DNA of 55,041 nt from CBFHND01 sp965657085 (GCA_965657085.1 CBFHND010000023.1:1-55041), one strand, 5' to 3'; counted from the first letter of the stretch, positions 16,770 to 26,174 are shown. Notes: generated by a model from the sequence alone, not told the origin. Translations and numbers: made by a program.

Positions 16770-18164
16770 ATGGCCGAAACTTCCTTTGATCTGATCGTGA
16801 TCGGTGCCGGGCCGGGTGGATACGTGGCCGCGATCCGGGGCGCACAGCACGGTTTGAAGGTTGCAATCATCGAACGCGAACATCTGGGCGGCATCTGCCT
16901 CAATTGGGGCTGTATCCCGACAAAGGCGCTCTTGCGGTCGTCCGAAGTGTTCCACCTGATGCACCGCGCCAAGGAATTCGGCCTCAAGGCGGACAACGTG
17001 GGCTATGACCTCGATGCGGTGGTCAAACGCTCGCGTCAGGTTGCGGGCCAATTGTCGGGTGGCATCGGCCACCTGATGAAGAAGAACAAGATCACCGTTT
17101 TCATGGGTACGGCCGCGGTCACGTCCAAGGGCAAGGTCAGCGTGAAGACCGACAAGGGCACCGAGACCCTCGCAGCCAAGGACATCATCCTCGCCACCGG
17201 CGCGCGCGCGCGCGAATTGCCGGGGCTTGAGGCGGACGGCCAACACGTCTGGACGTACAAGCACGCCCTGCAACCGCCGCACATGCCGAAAAAGCTGCTG
17301 GTCATCGGATCGGGCGCCATCGGCATCGAATTTGCCAGCTTCTACAACACCTTGGGGGCCGACACGACCGTGGTCGAGGTCATGGACCGGGTGCTGCCGG
17401 TGGAAGACGAGGAAATCTCGAAATTCGCCAAGAAGCAGTTTGAAAAGCAGGGCATGAAGATCATGCAAAAGGCGATGGTCAAGAAGCTGGACCGCGCCAA
17501 GGGCAAGGTGACCGCGCATATCGAAGTGGGTGGCAAGGTCGAAACCCACGACTTCGACACCGTCATCTCCGCCGTGGGCATCGTCGGCAATGTCGAGGAT
17601 CTGGGGCTGGAAGCGCTCGGGGTCAAGATCGACCGCACCCATGTGGTGACCGACGAATATTGCCGCACGGGTGTCGACGGCCTCTATGCCATCGGCGATA
17701 TCGCGGGCGCGCCGTGGCTTGCGCACAAAGCCAGCCACGAGGGCGTCATGGTCGCCGACCTGATCGCTGGCAAACACGCCCATCCCGTCAAACCCGAAAG
17801 CATCGCGGGCTGCACCTATTGCCATCCGCAGGTCGCCTCCGTCGGCTATACCGAGGCCAAGGCCAAGGAACTGGGGTACGACATCAAGGTCGGTCGCTTT
17901 CCCTTCATCGGCAATGGCAAGGCCATCGCCCTGGGTGAACCCGAAGGCATGATCAAGACCGTATTCGACGCGAAAACCGGCGAGTTGCTGGGCGCGCATA
18001 TGGTCGGGGCCGAAGTCACCGAACTGATCCAGGGCTATGTCGTCGGTCGCCAGTTGGAGACCACGGAAGAAGACCTGATGAACACCGTCTTCCCGCATCC
18101 CACGCTGTCGGAAATGATGCATGAAAGCGTGCTGGACGCTTACGGGCGTGTGATCCACATGTAA
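16770..18164 (+). CDS. lpdA: Dihydrolipoyl dehydrogenase (E3)
   Basis: A 464-residue flavoprotein that reoxidises lipoamide in 2-oxoacid dehydrogenase complexes. The FAD motif is GAGPGGYVAA. The redox disulfide is GGICLNWGCIPTKALL, and the NAD fold is GSGAIGIEFASF. The FAD-ribose site is YAIGDIAG, and the C-terminal interface carries the catalytic HPTLSE His-Glu. Length is standard. In relatives it follows pdhA-pdhB-pdhC; these genes are not in the window, and a 277-base gap with a structured leader separates it from DUF924, so it has its own promoter. Confidence 0.96.
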   Translation: MAETSFDLIVIGAGPGGYVAAIRGAQHGLKVAIIEREHLGGICLNWGCIPTKALLRSSEVFHLMHRAKEFGLKADNVGYDLDAVVKRSRQVAGQLSGGIGHLMKKNKITVFMGTAAVTSKGKVSVKTDKGTETLAAKDIILATGARARELPGLEADGQHVWTYKHALQPPHMPKKLLVIGSGAIGIEFASFYNTLGADTTVVEVMDRVLPVEDEEISKFAKKQFEKQGMKIMQKAMVKKLDRAKGKVTAHIEVGGKVETHDFDTVISAVGIVGNVEDLGLEALGVKIDRTHVVTDEYCRTGVDGLYAIGDIAGAPWLAHKASHEGVMVADLIAGKHAHPVKPESIAGCTYCHPQVASVGYTEAKAKELGYDIKVGRFPFIGNGKAIALGEPEGMIKTVFDAKTGELLGAHMVGAEVTELIQGYVVGRQLETTEEDLMNTVFPHPTLSEMMHESVLDAYGRVIHM

Positions 18165-18172
18165 ACGCGGGC

Positions 18173-18198
18173 AGGGGGCCGCGGCCCCCTTTTCCTTT
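18173..18198 (+). terminator. Rho-independent terminator after lpdA
   Basis: The perfect arms AGGGGGCC / GGCCCCCT are followed by TTTCCTTTC, starting nine bases after the lpdA stop. Confidence 0.75.
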
Positions 18199-18224
18199 CT
18201 CCGGTGCTCTGTCATGCAGTCGGC

Positions 18225-19388
18225 ATGACCTCACCGCGCACCTCCTTTGCCCTTGTCTTTGCCCTGTGGGGCGCAGGCCTCGGGGCTGCGGCGCAATATG
18301 GCAAGATCAGCGTGATCTTCGACCGGTTGCCGGGTCTCTACCCCGAAGCGGGTGCCGCCGTCGGCTGGGCGGTGTCACTGGTGGGGCTGGTGGGCATCAT
18401 ATTCGGCGTTGCCGCGGGGCTTTTGGTGGCCCGCATCCGCTATCGCCGCGCACTTTTGTCGGCGCTTTGGCTGGGGGCCGCAGTCTCGGCTCTGCAAGGA
18501 TTATTGCCCTCTTTCCAAGGGTTTCTGACCCTGCGCGCCCTCGAAGGGCTGTCGCATCTGGGGCTTGTGGTGGCCGCGCCGACGTTGATCGCGCAACTGA
18601 CCGAGGCGCGGCATCGCGGATGGGCACTGACACTGTGGGGCACGTTCTTTGGCGTGGCCTTCGCGGTGCTGGCTTGGGCGGGCCTGCCGCTGGTCGAGGC
18701 CTACGGCGTGCCCGCGCTGCTCTGGGCGCATGCCGCCTACATGGCCGCCTTTGCCGTCCTGCTGGGCCTTTGGCTGCGCAAGCTGCCGGGGCAGGGGCCG
18801 GACACGCCGCTGTCGCTGGCGGGGCTCATGCGCGATCACGTGGTGATCTACCGCTCGCCCTTCACCTCTGCGCCGGGGTTGGGGTGGCTGTTCTATACCT
18901 TCTGTTTCGTGTCGATCCTCACGGTGATCCCGCCCTATTTGCCTCAAGACATGCGCGCGCTGGTGATGGGGGCGATGCCGCTGACGTCCATCGCCGTATC
19001 GATGACGCTGGGTGTGTGGCTGTTGCGGTACCGCACGGCGATCTGGGTCGTTTGCGCGGGCTTTGCGTTCAGCGCTCTGGCGCTGGCATGGCTTTGGGTG
19101 ATGCCGGGGCTGCCACTGGCCTGCCTTGCACTGGCGGGCGCCATGGGGCTTGTGCAGGGGGCCACATTTGCCGCGGTGCCACAATTGAACGACACCGCGG
19201 ATGGTCAGGCCCGTGCCAACGGGGCCATGGCGCAGATGGGCAACATCGGCAACACTCTGGGTACGCCGGTGATGGCGGTGGCCCTGTCCGTGGCGGGCTA
19301 TGCTGCGTTGCCCCTGCTGGCGGGTGGCGCGATGCTGGCCGGGCTGGTGCTGCACATGTGGCTGGCACAGCGGCGCAGAACCGCCTGA
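18225..19388 (+). CDS. MFS transporter
   Basis: A 387-residue major facilitator with 12 predicted membrane segments. Visible features are FALWGAGLGAAAQYGKISVIFD at TM1, LVARIRYRRALL as a divergent motif A, LRALEGLSHLGLVVAAPTLI in TM4, and the central loop LRKLPGQGPDTPLSL. It is very rich in Ala, Gly and Leu. The start at 18225 (MTSPRTSFALVF) is placed next to the first helix; a start seven codons upstream is also possible. It is not closely related to the MFS gene at 14.5 kb. No substrate can be assigned. The uvrA LexA box starts two bases after its stop. Confidence 0.85.
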   Translation: MTSPRTSFALVFALWGAGLGAAAQYGKISVIFDRLPGLYPEAGAAVGWAVSLVGLVGIIFGVAAGLLVARIRYRRALLSALWLGAAVSALQGLLPSFQGFLTLRALEGLSHLGLVVAAPTLIAQLTEARHRGWALTLWGTFFGVAFAVLAWAGLPLVEAYGVPALLWAHAAYMAAFAVLLGLWLRKLPGQGPDTPLSLAGLMRDHVVIYRSPFTSAPGLGWLFYTFCFVSILTVIPPYLPQDMRALVMGAMPLTSIAVSMTLGVWLLRYRTAIWVVCAGFAFSALALAWLWVMPGLPLACLALAGAMGLVQGATFAAVPQLNDTADGQARANGAMAQMGNIGNTLGTPVMAVALSVAGYAALPLLAGGAMLAGLVLHMWLAQRRRTA

Positions 19389-19389
19389 T

Positions 19390-19404
19390 GTTCGCGTCCT
19401 GTTC
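19390..19404 (+). promoter_or_regulatory. LexA (SOS) box upstream of uvrA
   Basis: GTTC, seven bases, then GTTC is a perfect match to the alphaproteobacterial LexA consensus GTTC-N7-GTTC. It lies 64 bases before the uvrA start, a sensible position for promoter repression, so uvrA should be DNA-damage inducible. Confidence 0.85.
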
Positions 19405-19467
19405 TCATTTTTCCGTTGGAGAATCCTGAGCACGGGACTATGTACAGACCGTTAACCGGGGGCATGC

Positions 19468-22347
19468 ATGGCTGAGCAGAAGAACATCGAGGTGCGCGGC
19501 GCGCGCGAGCACAACCTCAAATCCATCGACGTGGACATCCCGCGCGACAAACTGGTGGTGATCACCGGCCTGTCAGGCTCGGGCAAATCCTCGCTCGCGT
19601 TCGACACGATCTATGCCGAAGGCCAACGCCGCTATGTCGAAAGCCTGAGCGCCTATGCGCGCCAGTTCCTCGACATGATGCAGAAACCCGATGTCGATCA
19701 CATCTCGGGCCTCAGCCCCGCAATCTCCATCGAACAGAAAACCACGTCGAAAAACCCCCGCTCGACCGTGGGCACCGTGACCGAAATCTATGACTACATG
19801 CGCCTGCTGTTCGCGCGCGTCGGGACACCCTATTCGCCCGCCACCGACAAACCCATCGAGGCGCAGCAGGTGCAGGACATGGTCGACCGGGTCATGGCCA
19901 TGGAGGAGGGCACGCGCGCCTATCTTCTGGCCCCGATCATCCGCGACCGAAAAGGTGAATACCGCAAGGAATTCATAGAGTTGCGCAAACAGGGCTTTCA
20001 GCGTGTGAAGGTCGATGGGGCCTTCTACGAACTGGATGAGCCGCCCACGCTGGACAAGAAATTCCGCCATGATATCGACGTGGTGGTGGACCGGATCGTG
20101 GTCCGTGAAGGGCTTGAGACGCGGCTGGCCGACAGCCTGCGCACGGCCCTCGATCTGGCCGACGGCATCGCCATTCTTGAAACCGCCCCCGCCGAAGGCG
20201 ACCCCGAGCGCTTTACCTTTTCGGAGAAATTTGCCTGCCCGGTCAGCGGCTTCACCATCCCCGAGATCGAACCGCGCCTCTTTTCCTTCAACGCGCCCTT
20301 CGGGGCCTGCCCCGATTGCGACGGTCTGGGGATGGAGTTGTTCTTTGACGAACGGCTGGTGGTGCCGGATCAGACGCTCAAGGTCTATGACGGCGCGTTG
20401 GCCCCGTGGCGCAAGGGCAAGTCGCCCTATTTCCTGCAAACCATCGAAGCCATTGCAAAACATTACGAATTTGACCAGCAGAGCAAATGGAAAGACCTGC
20501 CCGCGCACGTCAAACAGGTGTTCCTCTATGGCTCGGGTGACGAAGAAATCCCGTTTCGCTATGACGAGGGGGGCCGCGTCTATCAGGTCACGCGCGTGTT
20601 CGAAGGCGTCATTCCCAACATGGAACGCCGCTACCGCGAGACGGACAGCAACTGGATCCGCGAAGAGTTTGAACGGTATCAGAACAATCGCCCCTGCGGC
20701 ACCTGCGAAGGATACCGCCTGCGCCCCGAAGCGCTTGCGGTCAAGATCGGCCCATCGGATGATGCGGACGCGCTCTTGCATGTGGGTCAGGTTGTCGAAA
20801 TGTCGATCCGTGAAGCGTTCGACTGGTGCAAGACGGTGCCGGACAACCTGACCGATCAGAAAAACGAGATTGCGCATGCGATCTTGAAGGAGATCCGCGA
20901 ACGTCTTGGTTTCCTGAATAACGTGGGACTTGAATACCTTACGATGTCCCGTTCATCCGGCACGCTGTCGGGGGGCGAAAGTCAACGTATCCGGCTGGCC
21001 AGCCAGATCGGGTCTGGCCTGACGGGGGTTCTCTATGTGCTGGATGAACCCTCTATCGGCCTGCACCAGCGCGACAATGATCGCCTTCTGGGCACGCTGA
21101 AGAACCTGCGCGATCAGGGCAATACCGTGATCGTGGTCGAACATGACGAAGAGGCGATCCGCGAGGCCGACTATGTCTTTGACATTGGCCCCGGCGCCGG
21201 TGTGCATGGCGGGCAGGTCGTGGCCCACGGCACGCCCGACAAGGTCGCCAATGACCCTGCATCGTTGACCGGGCAGTACCTGACCGGCGCACGTGAGATT
21301 GCCGTGCCCGCCACACGCCGCAAGGGCAAGAAGAAGTCGGTCAAGGTGGTCAAGGCCACGGGCAACAACCTGCAAAACGTGACCGTTGATTTCCCGCTGG
21401 GCAAATTCGTTTGCGTCACGGGCGTGTCGGGTGGGGGCAAATCCACGTTGACCATCGAGACACTGTTCAAGACCGCCTCCATGCGTCTGAACGGCGCGCG
21501 CCAGACGCCCGCACCCTGCGAAACCATCAAGGGGCTGGAACATCTGGACAAGGTCATCGACATCGACCAGCGTCCCATCGGACGCACGCCGCGCTCGAAC
21601 CCCGCGACCTATACCGGGGCCTTCACGCCGATCCGCGACTGGTTCGCGGGCCTGCCGGAATCCAAGGCGCGCGGGTACAAGCCGGGCCGGTTCAGCTTCA
21701 ACGTCAAGGGCGGGCGCTGCGAGGCCTGTCAGGGCGATGGGGTGATCAAGATCGAGATGCACTTCCTGCCTGATGTCTACGTCGAATGCGAGACGTGCAA
21801 GGGCGCGCGGTACAATCGTGAAACGTTGGAAATTCGCTTTAAAGGCAAAAGCATAGCGGATGTTCTTGATATGACGGTTGAAGATGCTCAAGGCTTCTTT
21901 CAGGCCGTGCCGTCGATCCGCGAAAAGATGGATGCGCTGATGCGCGTGGGCCTTGGCTATATCAAGGTCGGTCAGCAGGCCACGACCCTGTCAGGGGGCG
22001 AAGCACAGCGTGTGAAGTTGTCGAAAGAGCTGTCGAAACGGTCCACGGGCCGCACGCTCTACATCCTGGACGAACCGACCACGGGCCTGCATTTCGAGGA
22101 CGTGCGCAAGCTGCTCGAAGTGCTGCACGAACTGGTGGATCAGGGCAATTCGGTCATCGTGATCGAACACAACCTCGACGTGGTGAAAACCGCCGACCAC
22201 ATCATCGACATCGGCCCCGAAGGCGGTGATGGCGGTGGCAAGGTGGTGGCAACCGGCACGCCCGAAGAGGTCGCCGAAGTCGAGGGCAGCCACACCGGCC
22301 ACTACCTCAAGGACATGCTGAAGCCGCGCCGGGTCGCGGCAGAGTAG
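19468..22347 (+). CDS. uvrA: UvrABC excinuclease subunit A
   Basis: A 959-residue UvrA, the damage-sensing ATPase of nucleotide excision repair. Two ABC modules are visible: Walker A GLSGSGKSSLAFDT near residue 35 and GVSGGGKSTL near 655; signatures LSGGESQRIRLASQ and LSGGEAQRVKLSKEL. Walker B segments are VLDEPSIGLHQRD and ILDEPTTGLHFED. The second zinc module is complete (RCEACQGDG, VECETCKGAR). In the first, the usual CPxCG reads CPVSG, so one Cys is Ser; I believe this is common in alphaproteobacteria. Expression is placed under LexA by the upstream box. Confidence 0.98.
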   Translation: MAEQKNIEVRGAREHNLKSIDVDIPRDKLVVITGLSGSGKSSLAFDTIYAEGQRRYVESLSAYARQFLDMMQKPDVDHISGLSPAISIEQKTTSKNPRSTVGTVTEIYDYMRLLFARVGTPYSPATDKPIEAQQVQDMVDRVMAMEEGTRAYLLAPIIRDRKGEYRKEFIELRKQGFQRVKVDGAFYELDEPPTLDKKFRHDIDVVVDRIVVREGLETRLADSLRTALDLADGIAILETAPAEGDPERFTFSEKFACPVSGFTIPEIEPRLFSFNAPFGACPDCDGLGMELFFDERLVVPDQTLKVYDGALAPWRKGKSPYFLQTIEAIAKHYEFDQQSKWKDLPAHVKQVFLYGSGDEEIPFRYDEGGRVYQVTRVFEGVIPNMERRYRETDSNWIREEFERYQNNRPCGTCEGYRLRPEALAVKIGPSDDADALLHVGQVVEMSIREAFDWCKTVPDNLTDQKNEIAHAILKEIRERLGFLNNVGLEYLTMSRSSGTLSGGESQRIRLASQIGSGLTGVLYVLDEPSIGLHQRDNDRLLGTLKNLRDQGNTVIVVEHDEEAIREADYVFDIGPGAGVHGGQVVAHGTPDKVANDPASLTGQYLTGAREIAVPATRRKGKKKSVKVVKATGNNLQNVTVDFPLGKFVCVTGVSGGGKSTLTIETLFKTASMRLNGARQTPAPCETIKGLEHLDKVIDIDQRPIGRTPRSNPATYTGAFTPIRDWFAGLPESKARGYKPGRFSFNVKGGRCEACQGDGVIKIEMHFLPDVYVECETCKGARYNRETLEIRFKGKSIADVLDMTVEDAQGFFQAVPSIREKMDALMRVGLGYIKVGQQATTLSGGEAQRVKLSKELSKRSTGRTLYILDEPTTGLHFEDVRKLLEVLHELVDQGNSVIVIEHNLDVVKTADHIIDIGPEGGDGGGKVVATGTPEEVAEVEGSHTGHYLKDMLKPRRVAAE

Positions 22348-22437
22348 GGCGATACCTTAGCGTTTTTGTACACTATGTCGCATCGCAGTGGCGGCGGGGC
22401 ATCCTATCTGTATCTCACACACAGGCCGGAGCCCCAG

Positions 22438-22686
22438 ATGACCGTCGCAGTCCCCACACACCCATCCCTGATCAAGCGCTTTTTCTTTGCAATTCCCATT
22501 CTTGGGCGGATGCTGCGCGAGGTGTTCTACGGTGACAAGGACACTATCTACTATTTCCTGTTCACCGTCTTCACCTTGTGGTTTTTGGCCGTGATCACAT
22601 GGGGTTACCCGGCCTTCATCATTCCGCTTCTTTGCGCGGTACCGTCCATGTTCGTGGTGCTCATCCTGATCACCGTGGGCAAATAG
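22438..22686 (+). CDS. Small two-TM membrane protein
   Basis: An 82-residue protein with a positively charged, amphipathic N-terminus (HPSLIKRFFFAIPILGRMLREVFYG), then two hydrophobic segments (YYFLFTVFTLWFLAVITWGY and PAFIIPLLCAVPSMFVVLILIT). It lies 90 bases after uvrA on the same strand. The family is unknown to me; small proteins of this shape are common in Rhodobacterales. The start at 22438 is preferred because the amphipathic segment starts there, although no strong ribosome binding site is seen. It converges on the next gene with only three bases between. Confidence 0.7.
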   Translation: MTVAVPTHPSLIKRFFFAIPILGRMLREVFYGDKDTIYYFLFTVFTLWFLAVITWGYPAFIIPLLCAVPSMFVVLILITVGK

Positions 22687-22689
22687 CGC

Positions 22690-23040
22690 CTAGTTCAGCA
22701 AAGCCGCCGCCGCCCCGATGAAGGCCAGCACTTTGAGCGTGTCGCGGTCGACCCGGTAGATGTAGTCGCCAACGCGGTAATAAGTGCCGTCGTTCAGGCC
22801 ATAGCGCCGCGGGTCACGCAGGATCACGTAGTCACCGACGATCCGGTCCCCCACGCCATAGCGTTGCTTGGCAAGACCGGGCGGCACGCAGGGCGGGTTC
22901 TTCTTGGCGAGGCCCGGCGGGCAATTTGCCGATGCTTGCACCTTCTTGACCGGGCCTTTGGCCTTGCCGTTGCCCGCATCGGCCATGGACCCAAGGCCAG
23001 CCGCCGCCGTGGCGATCACCAGTGTTTTCAGAATATGCAT
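22690..23040 (-). CDS. Periplasmic PPGLAKK-repeat protein (RcnB-like)
   Basis: A 116-residue exported protein with a signal peptide (MHILKTLVIATAAAGLGSMADA). The mature part is Lys-rich with two copies of a PPGLAKK motif (NCPPGLAKKNPPCVPPGLAKQ), each with a Cys just before it. It then has the YGVGDRIVGDYVILRDPRRYGL...YYRVGDYIYRVD segment and a hydrophobic C-terminus (VLAFIGAAAALLN). The tail resembles RcnB/YgdI-type periplasmic proteins. In databases, small proteins like this are sometimes mislabelled 'excinuclease subunit A' because they sit near uvrA; nothing here resembles UvrA. Function unknown. Confidence 0.8.
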   Translation of the reverse strand: MHILKTLVIATAAAGLGSMADAGNGKAKGPVKKVQASANCPPGLAKKNPPCVPPGLAKQRYGVGDRIVGDYVILRDPRRYGLNDGTYYRVGDYIYRVDRDTLKVLAFIGAAAALLN

Positions 23041-23118
23041 CGCAGCCTCCTTTGGTGTTGTCCCAAGATAACCTTGGAGGGCGGCGATTTAATCCCGTGC
23101 CATTTCGGTCGGCGGGTT

Positions 23119-25035
23119 TCAGCCGCGCCCGCGCGCCATGAGCCGGGGCAGCATCGCGCTGAAATCGCGGCCCAAGCCGTCCTCGTCCTCGACAAACTGC
23201 TTGTAAAGCGCCAACGCCAGCTGCCCCATGGGCGTGTCCGCGTCGACCGCTTCAGCGGCCTGTTGGCTCAGCCCCAGATCCTTCAACATCAGCTCGGCGG
23301 CAAACCCGGGTTTGTAGTCATTGTCCGCAGGGCTTTGCGGGCCGACGCCGGGGGCAGGGCAATAGGCGTTCATCGACCAGCTGTAGCCCGAGGACGTGCT
23401 GACCACGTCAAACATCTTCTGCCGGTCCAATCCCAGCTTGTCAGCCAGCGCAAAGGCCTCGCACGTGGCGATCATCGTCGCACCCAGGATCATGTTGTTG
23501 CAGATCTTGGCGGCCTGTCCGGCGCCCGCGTCACCGCAGTGCACGGCCTTTTGGCCCATGATGTCAAAAAGCGGCTTGGCCGCGTCGAATGCCGCCTGCG
23601 ACCCACCTGCCATGAAGGTCAGCGTGCCGCCTGCCGCGCCGCCGATGCCGCCCGACACGGGCGCATCCACGGCCATAATCCCTGCGTTTTCAGCGTCTTG
23701 TGCCACGGCGCGGGCACTTTCCACGTCCACGGTCGAACAATCGATCAACACAGCGCCCGCGCGCATCGCGGGGATCACATCCGCCGCCACGCTGCGCAGG
23801 ATCGCGCCGTTGGGCAGCATGGTGATGACCACGTCCATGCCTGCGGCGGCCTCTTGCACGGTGCCAGCAACGGCGACCCCTTCGGCGGTGGTGCCCGCCA
23901 CGTCAAAGCCGGTGACCGCATGGCCCGCCTTGGCCAGGTTGGCGGCCATCGGCGCGCCCATGTTGCCCAGTCCGATAAATCCGATTTTCATGGCCGATGA
24001 TCCTCCCAAATCCAGCTTTTGATCGCCCAGCGGCATCAACATCTTGCTGACCATCGCGGGCGGCACGTTCATGTCCGCGAATTGCCATTTCGGGCTGCGG
24101 TCCTTGTCGATGATCGCGGCGCGTATCCCTTCAAGGAAATCGCCATGCTCCATCGCGCGCGAGGTGAACCGATATTCGAGGTCCAGCGCCTTTTCGATGC
24201 TCAGGCTGGGGCCGCGCAGGCGGTGAATGGTTTCGATCGCGCAAGCCATCGACAGGGGGCTGTTGCGCGACAGCTTCTTGAGCGTATCACGGGCGAAATC
24301 GCTGTCCTCACCGCGCAGGGTGGTCAGGACATCGGCCAACGCCTCGCCTTGAAAATGGCGGGTGATGTCATCCATCTGCGCCTGCAGGGGGCCGGGGTCG
24401 GGCGTTTCCGCAGCGGCCTCAAGTGCGGCAACACTGCCTGTTGCCTCAAGATCGGCAATCAGATCTGTCCACATTGATTGTGGCACGTAAATATCTGCAA
24501 AGCCTGCAAAAATCGCATCTGACGCATTCATGCGCGCCGCAGTTGTCCCCAGGTATTCCCCAAGCCGTCCGGGCGCCAGCGCCAGCATCAGGGATCCGCC
24601 GACATCCGGCACAAGGCCAATGCCCACCTCGGGCATGGCAATCTGGCTGCTTTCACCCACGACCCGGTGCGATCCGTGGCACCCGATGCCCACGCCTCCG
24701 CCCATGGTGAACCCTTGCAGGAAAGACACCACCGGCTTGGGATAGGCGAATATCTTGGCGTTCAGGCGGTATTCGTCGGCCCAGAATTTCTGACCATAGG
24801 CGTAATCGCCCTTGGTGCCTGTCTCATAGAGTTCGGCAATATCCCCGCCCGAGCAAAAGGCGCGGTCGCCCTCCGCGTCCAGCACCACCAGATCAACCGC
24901 CGGATCGTCGCGCCACGCATCAAAAGCCGCTTCGATGGCCAGACACATGTCGTAGGTCATGGCGTTGAGCGCGTGGGGGCGTTGCAGGGTGATACGGCCT
25001 GCGCGGCCGGTGATGCGGATGGAAATGTCTGTCAT
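23119..25035 (-). CDS. Fused 3-hydroxyisobutyryl-CoA hydrolase / 3-hydroxyisobutyrate dehydrogenase
   Basis: One uninterrupted 638-residue frame joins two valine-degradation enzymes. Residues 1-348 are a crotonase-fold 3-hydroxyisobutyryl-CoA hydrolase (AFCSGGDIAELYETG; TMGGGVGIGCHGSHRV; MPEVGIGLVPDVGGS). From Met349 (23991) onward comes a complete 290-residue MmsB-type dehydrogenase (GFIGLGNMGAPMAANL Rossmann start; DAPVSGGIGGAAGGTLTFMAGG; catalytic Lys in GQAAKICNNM). The joint reads PLGDQKLDLGGSSAMKIG. On the coding strand GGGAGGA lies nine bases before the MKIG ATG, so a free dehydrogenase could also be made. The hydrolase ATG overlaps the upstream acyl-CoA dehydrogenase stop by 4 bases. 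Confidence 0.9.
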   Translation of the reverse strand: MTDISIRITGRAGRITLQRPHALNAMTYDMCLAIEAAFDAWRDDPAVDLVVLDAEGDRAFCSGGDIAELYETGTKGDYAYGQKFWADEYRLNAKIFAYPKPVVSFLQGFTMGGGVGIGCHGSHRVVGESSQIAMPEVGIGLVPDVGGSLMLALAPGRLGEYLGTTAARMNASDAIFAGFADIYVPQSMWTDLIADLEATGSVAALEAAAETPDPGPLQAQMDDITRHFQGEALADVLTTLRGEDSDFARDTLKKLSRNSPLSMACAIETIHRLRGPSLSIEKALDLEYRFTSRAMEHGDFLEGIRAAIIDKDRSPKWQFADMNVPPAMVSKMLMPLGDQKLDLGGSSAMKIGFIGLGNMGAPMAANLAKAGHAVTGFDVAGTTAEGVAVAGTVQEAAAGMDVVITMLPNGAILRSVAADVIPAMRAGAVLIDCSTVDVESARAVAQDAENAGIMAVDAPVSGGIGGAAGGTLTFMAGGSQAAFDAAKPLFDIMGQKAVHCGDAGAGQAAKICNNMILGATMIATCEAFALADKLGLDRQKMFDVVSTSSGYSWSMNAYCPAPGVGPQSPADNDYKPGFAAELMLKDLGLSQQAAEAVDADTPMGQLALALYKQFVEDEDGLGRDFSAMLPRLMARGRG

Positions 25036-26174
25036 CGGTTCTTCAGCATGTCGCGGGCAACGATCACCCGCATGATTTCATTGGTGCCTTCAAGGATCTG
25101 GTGCACGCGCAAATCGCGCACCAGCTTTTCGATCCCGTAGTCGGCAAGGTATCCATAGCCGCCGTGCAGTTGCAGGCATTGGTCCACCACCTTGCTGCCC
25201 GCCTCGGTCACGAACTTCTTGGCCATGGCACAGAACTTGGTGGCATCGGGCGCGCCCTGGTCCAGCTTCCACGCCGCTTGCCGCAGGAAGGTGCGCGCGG
25301 CCTGCAATTCGATCTCCATATCCGCAAGCCGCCATTGCAGCCCCTGGAACTGATCGATGGGTTGGCCAAAGGCCTTACGCTCGCCCATATATTGCAGCGT
25401 CGCGTTCAATGCGGTCTGTGCCGCGCCCAACGAACAGGCCGCGATGTTCAGACGGCCGCCATCCAGCCCTTTCATCGCATATTTGAAACCCTGACCCTCT
25501 TCTCCGACCAGATTACCGCCAGAAATGTTGCAATTGTCAAACTGCACTTGCGCCGTGGGTTGGCTGCGCCAGCCCATTTTGTCTTCCAATCCGCCGAATG
25601 AAAGCCCCTCGGTGCCGTCCTCGACATAGACGGTGCTGACCCCCGCGGCGCTGTCGTCCCCGGTGCGCACCATGCACACGTAGGCGTCCGAATATCCGCC
25701 GCCCGAGATGAATGCCTTGGTCCCGTTCAGGGTATAGCCTTCGTTGGTGCGGTCCGCGCGGGTTTTCAACGCCGCCGCGTCCGATCCACTGCCGGGCTCT
25801 GTCAGGCAATAGCTGAGCACGGTGTTCATCGACAGGACCCCCGGCATCACCCGCGCCTTCAGATCATCGCTGGCGAAAGTGTCGAGCATCTTGGCGCACA
25901 TGTTGTGAATGGACAGGAAGGCCGCGACGGACGGGCAGGCCATGCTGAGCGCTTCGAACACCAGCGTGGCATCCAAACGGCTCAGCCCGGCGCCGCCTGC
26001 GTCTTCGCTGACATACAGCGATGCGAACCCCAATTCCCCCACGCGTGGCCACAGATCCTTGGGAATGGTGCCTTCGGCCTCCCACTTCTGGGCAAAGGGC
26101 GCGATGTTGTCTTGCCCAAAGGCGTGGGCCATGTCGAAAATGGCGGTTTGTTCTTCGGTCAGTGCGAAGTCCAT
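25032..26174 (-). CDS. Acyl-CoA dehydrogenase (probable isobutyryl-CoA dehydrogenase)
   Basis: A 380-residue FAD-dependent acyl-CoA dehydrogenase. Family motifs are SYCLTEPGSGSDAAALKTRA (FAD/substrate site), GTKAFISGG, the QPIDQFQGLQWRLADM helix, and LQLHGGYGYLADYGIEKLVRDLR, with the catalytic acid region in LEGTNEIMRVIVAR. Best match by context is isobutyryl-CoA dehydrogenase (ACAD8 group), because the next gene product acts two steps later on the same pathway. It overlaps the fusion gene by 4 bases. Upstream, it is separated from an amber-interrupted gene by about 60 bases. Confidence 0.9.
   Translation of the reverse strand: MDFALTEEQTAIFDMAHAFGQDNIAPFAQKWEAEGTIPKDLWPRVGELGFASLYVSEDAGGAGLSRLDATLVFEALSMACPSVAAFLSIHNMCAKMLDTFASDDLKARVMPGVLSMNTVLSYCLTEPGSGSDAAALKTRADRTNEGYTLNGTKAFISGGGYSDAYVCMVRTGDDSAAGVSTVYVEDGTEGLSFGGLEDKMGWRSQPTAQVQFDNCNISGGNLVGEEGQGFKYAMKGLDGGRLNIAACSLGAAQTALNATLQYMGERKAFGQPIDQFQGLQWRLADMEIELQAARTFLRQAAWKLDQGAPDATKFCAMAKKFVTEAGSKVVDQCLQLHGGYGYLADYGIEKLVRDLRVHQILEGTNEIMRVIVARDMLKNR

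Noticed and set aside
16089..18215. Long minus-strand open frame opposite lpdA
   Set aside because: Antisense to a certain gene, no recognisable family.
22690..23040. Label of UvrA for the PPGLAKK protein
   Set aside because: No ABC or zinc motifs; the label would come only from adjacency to uvrA.
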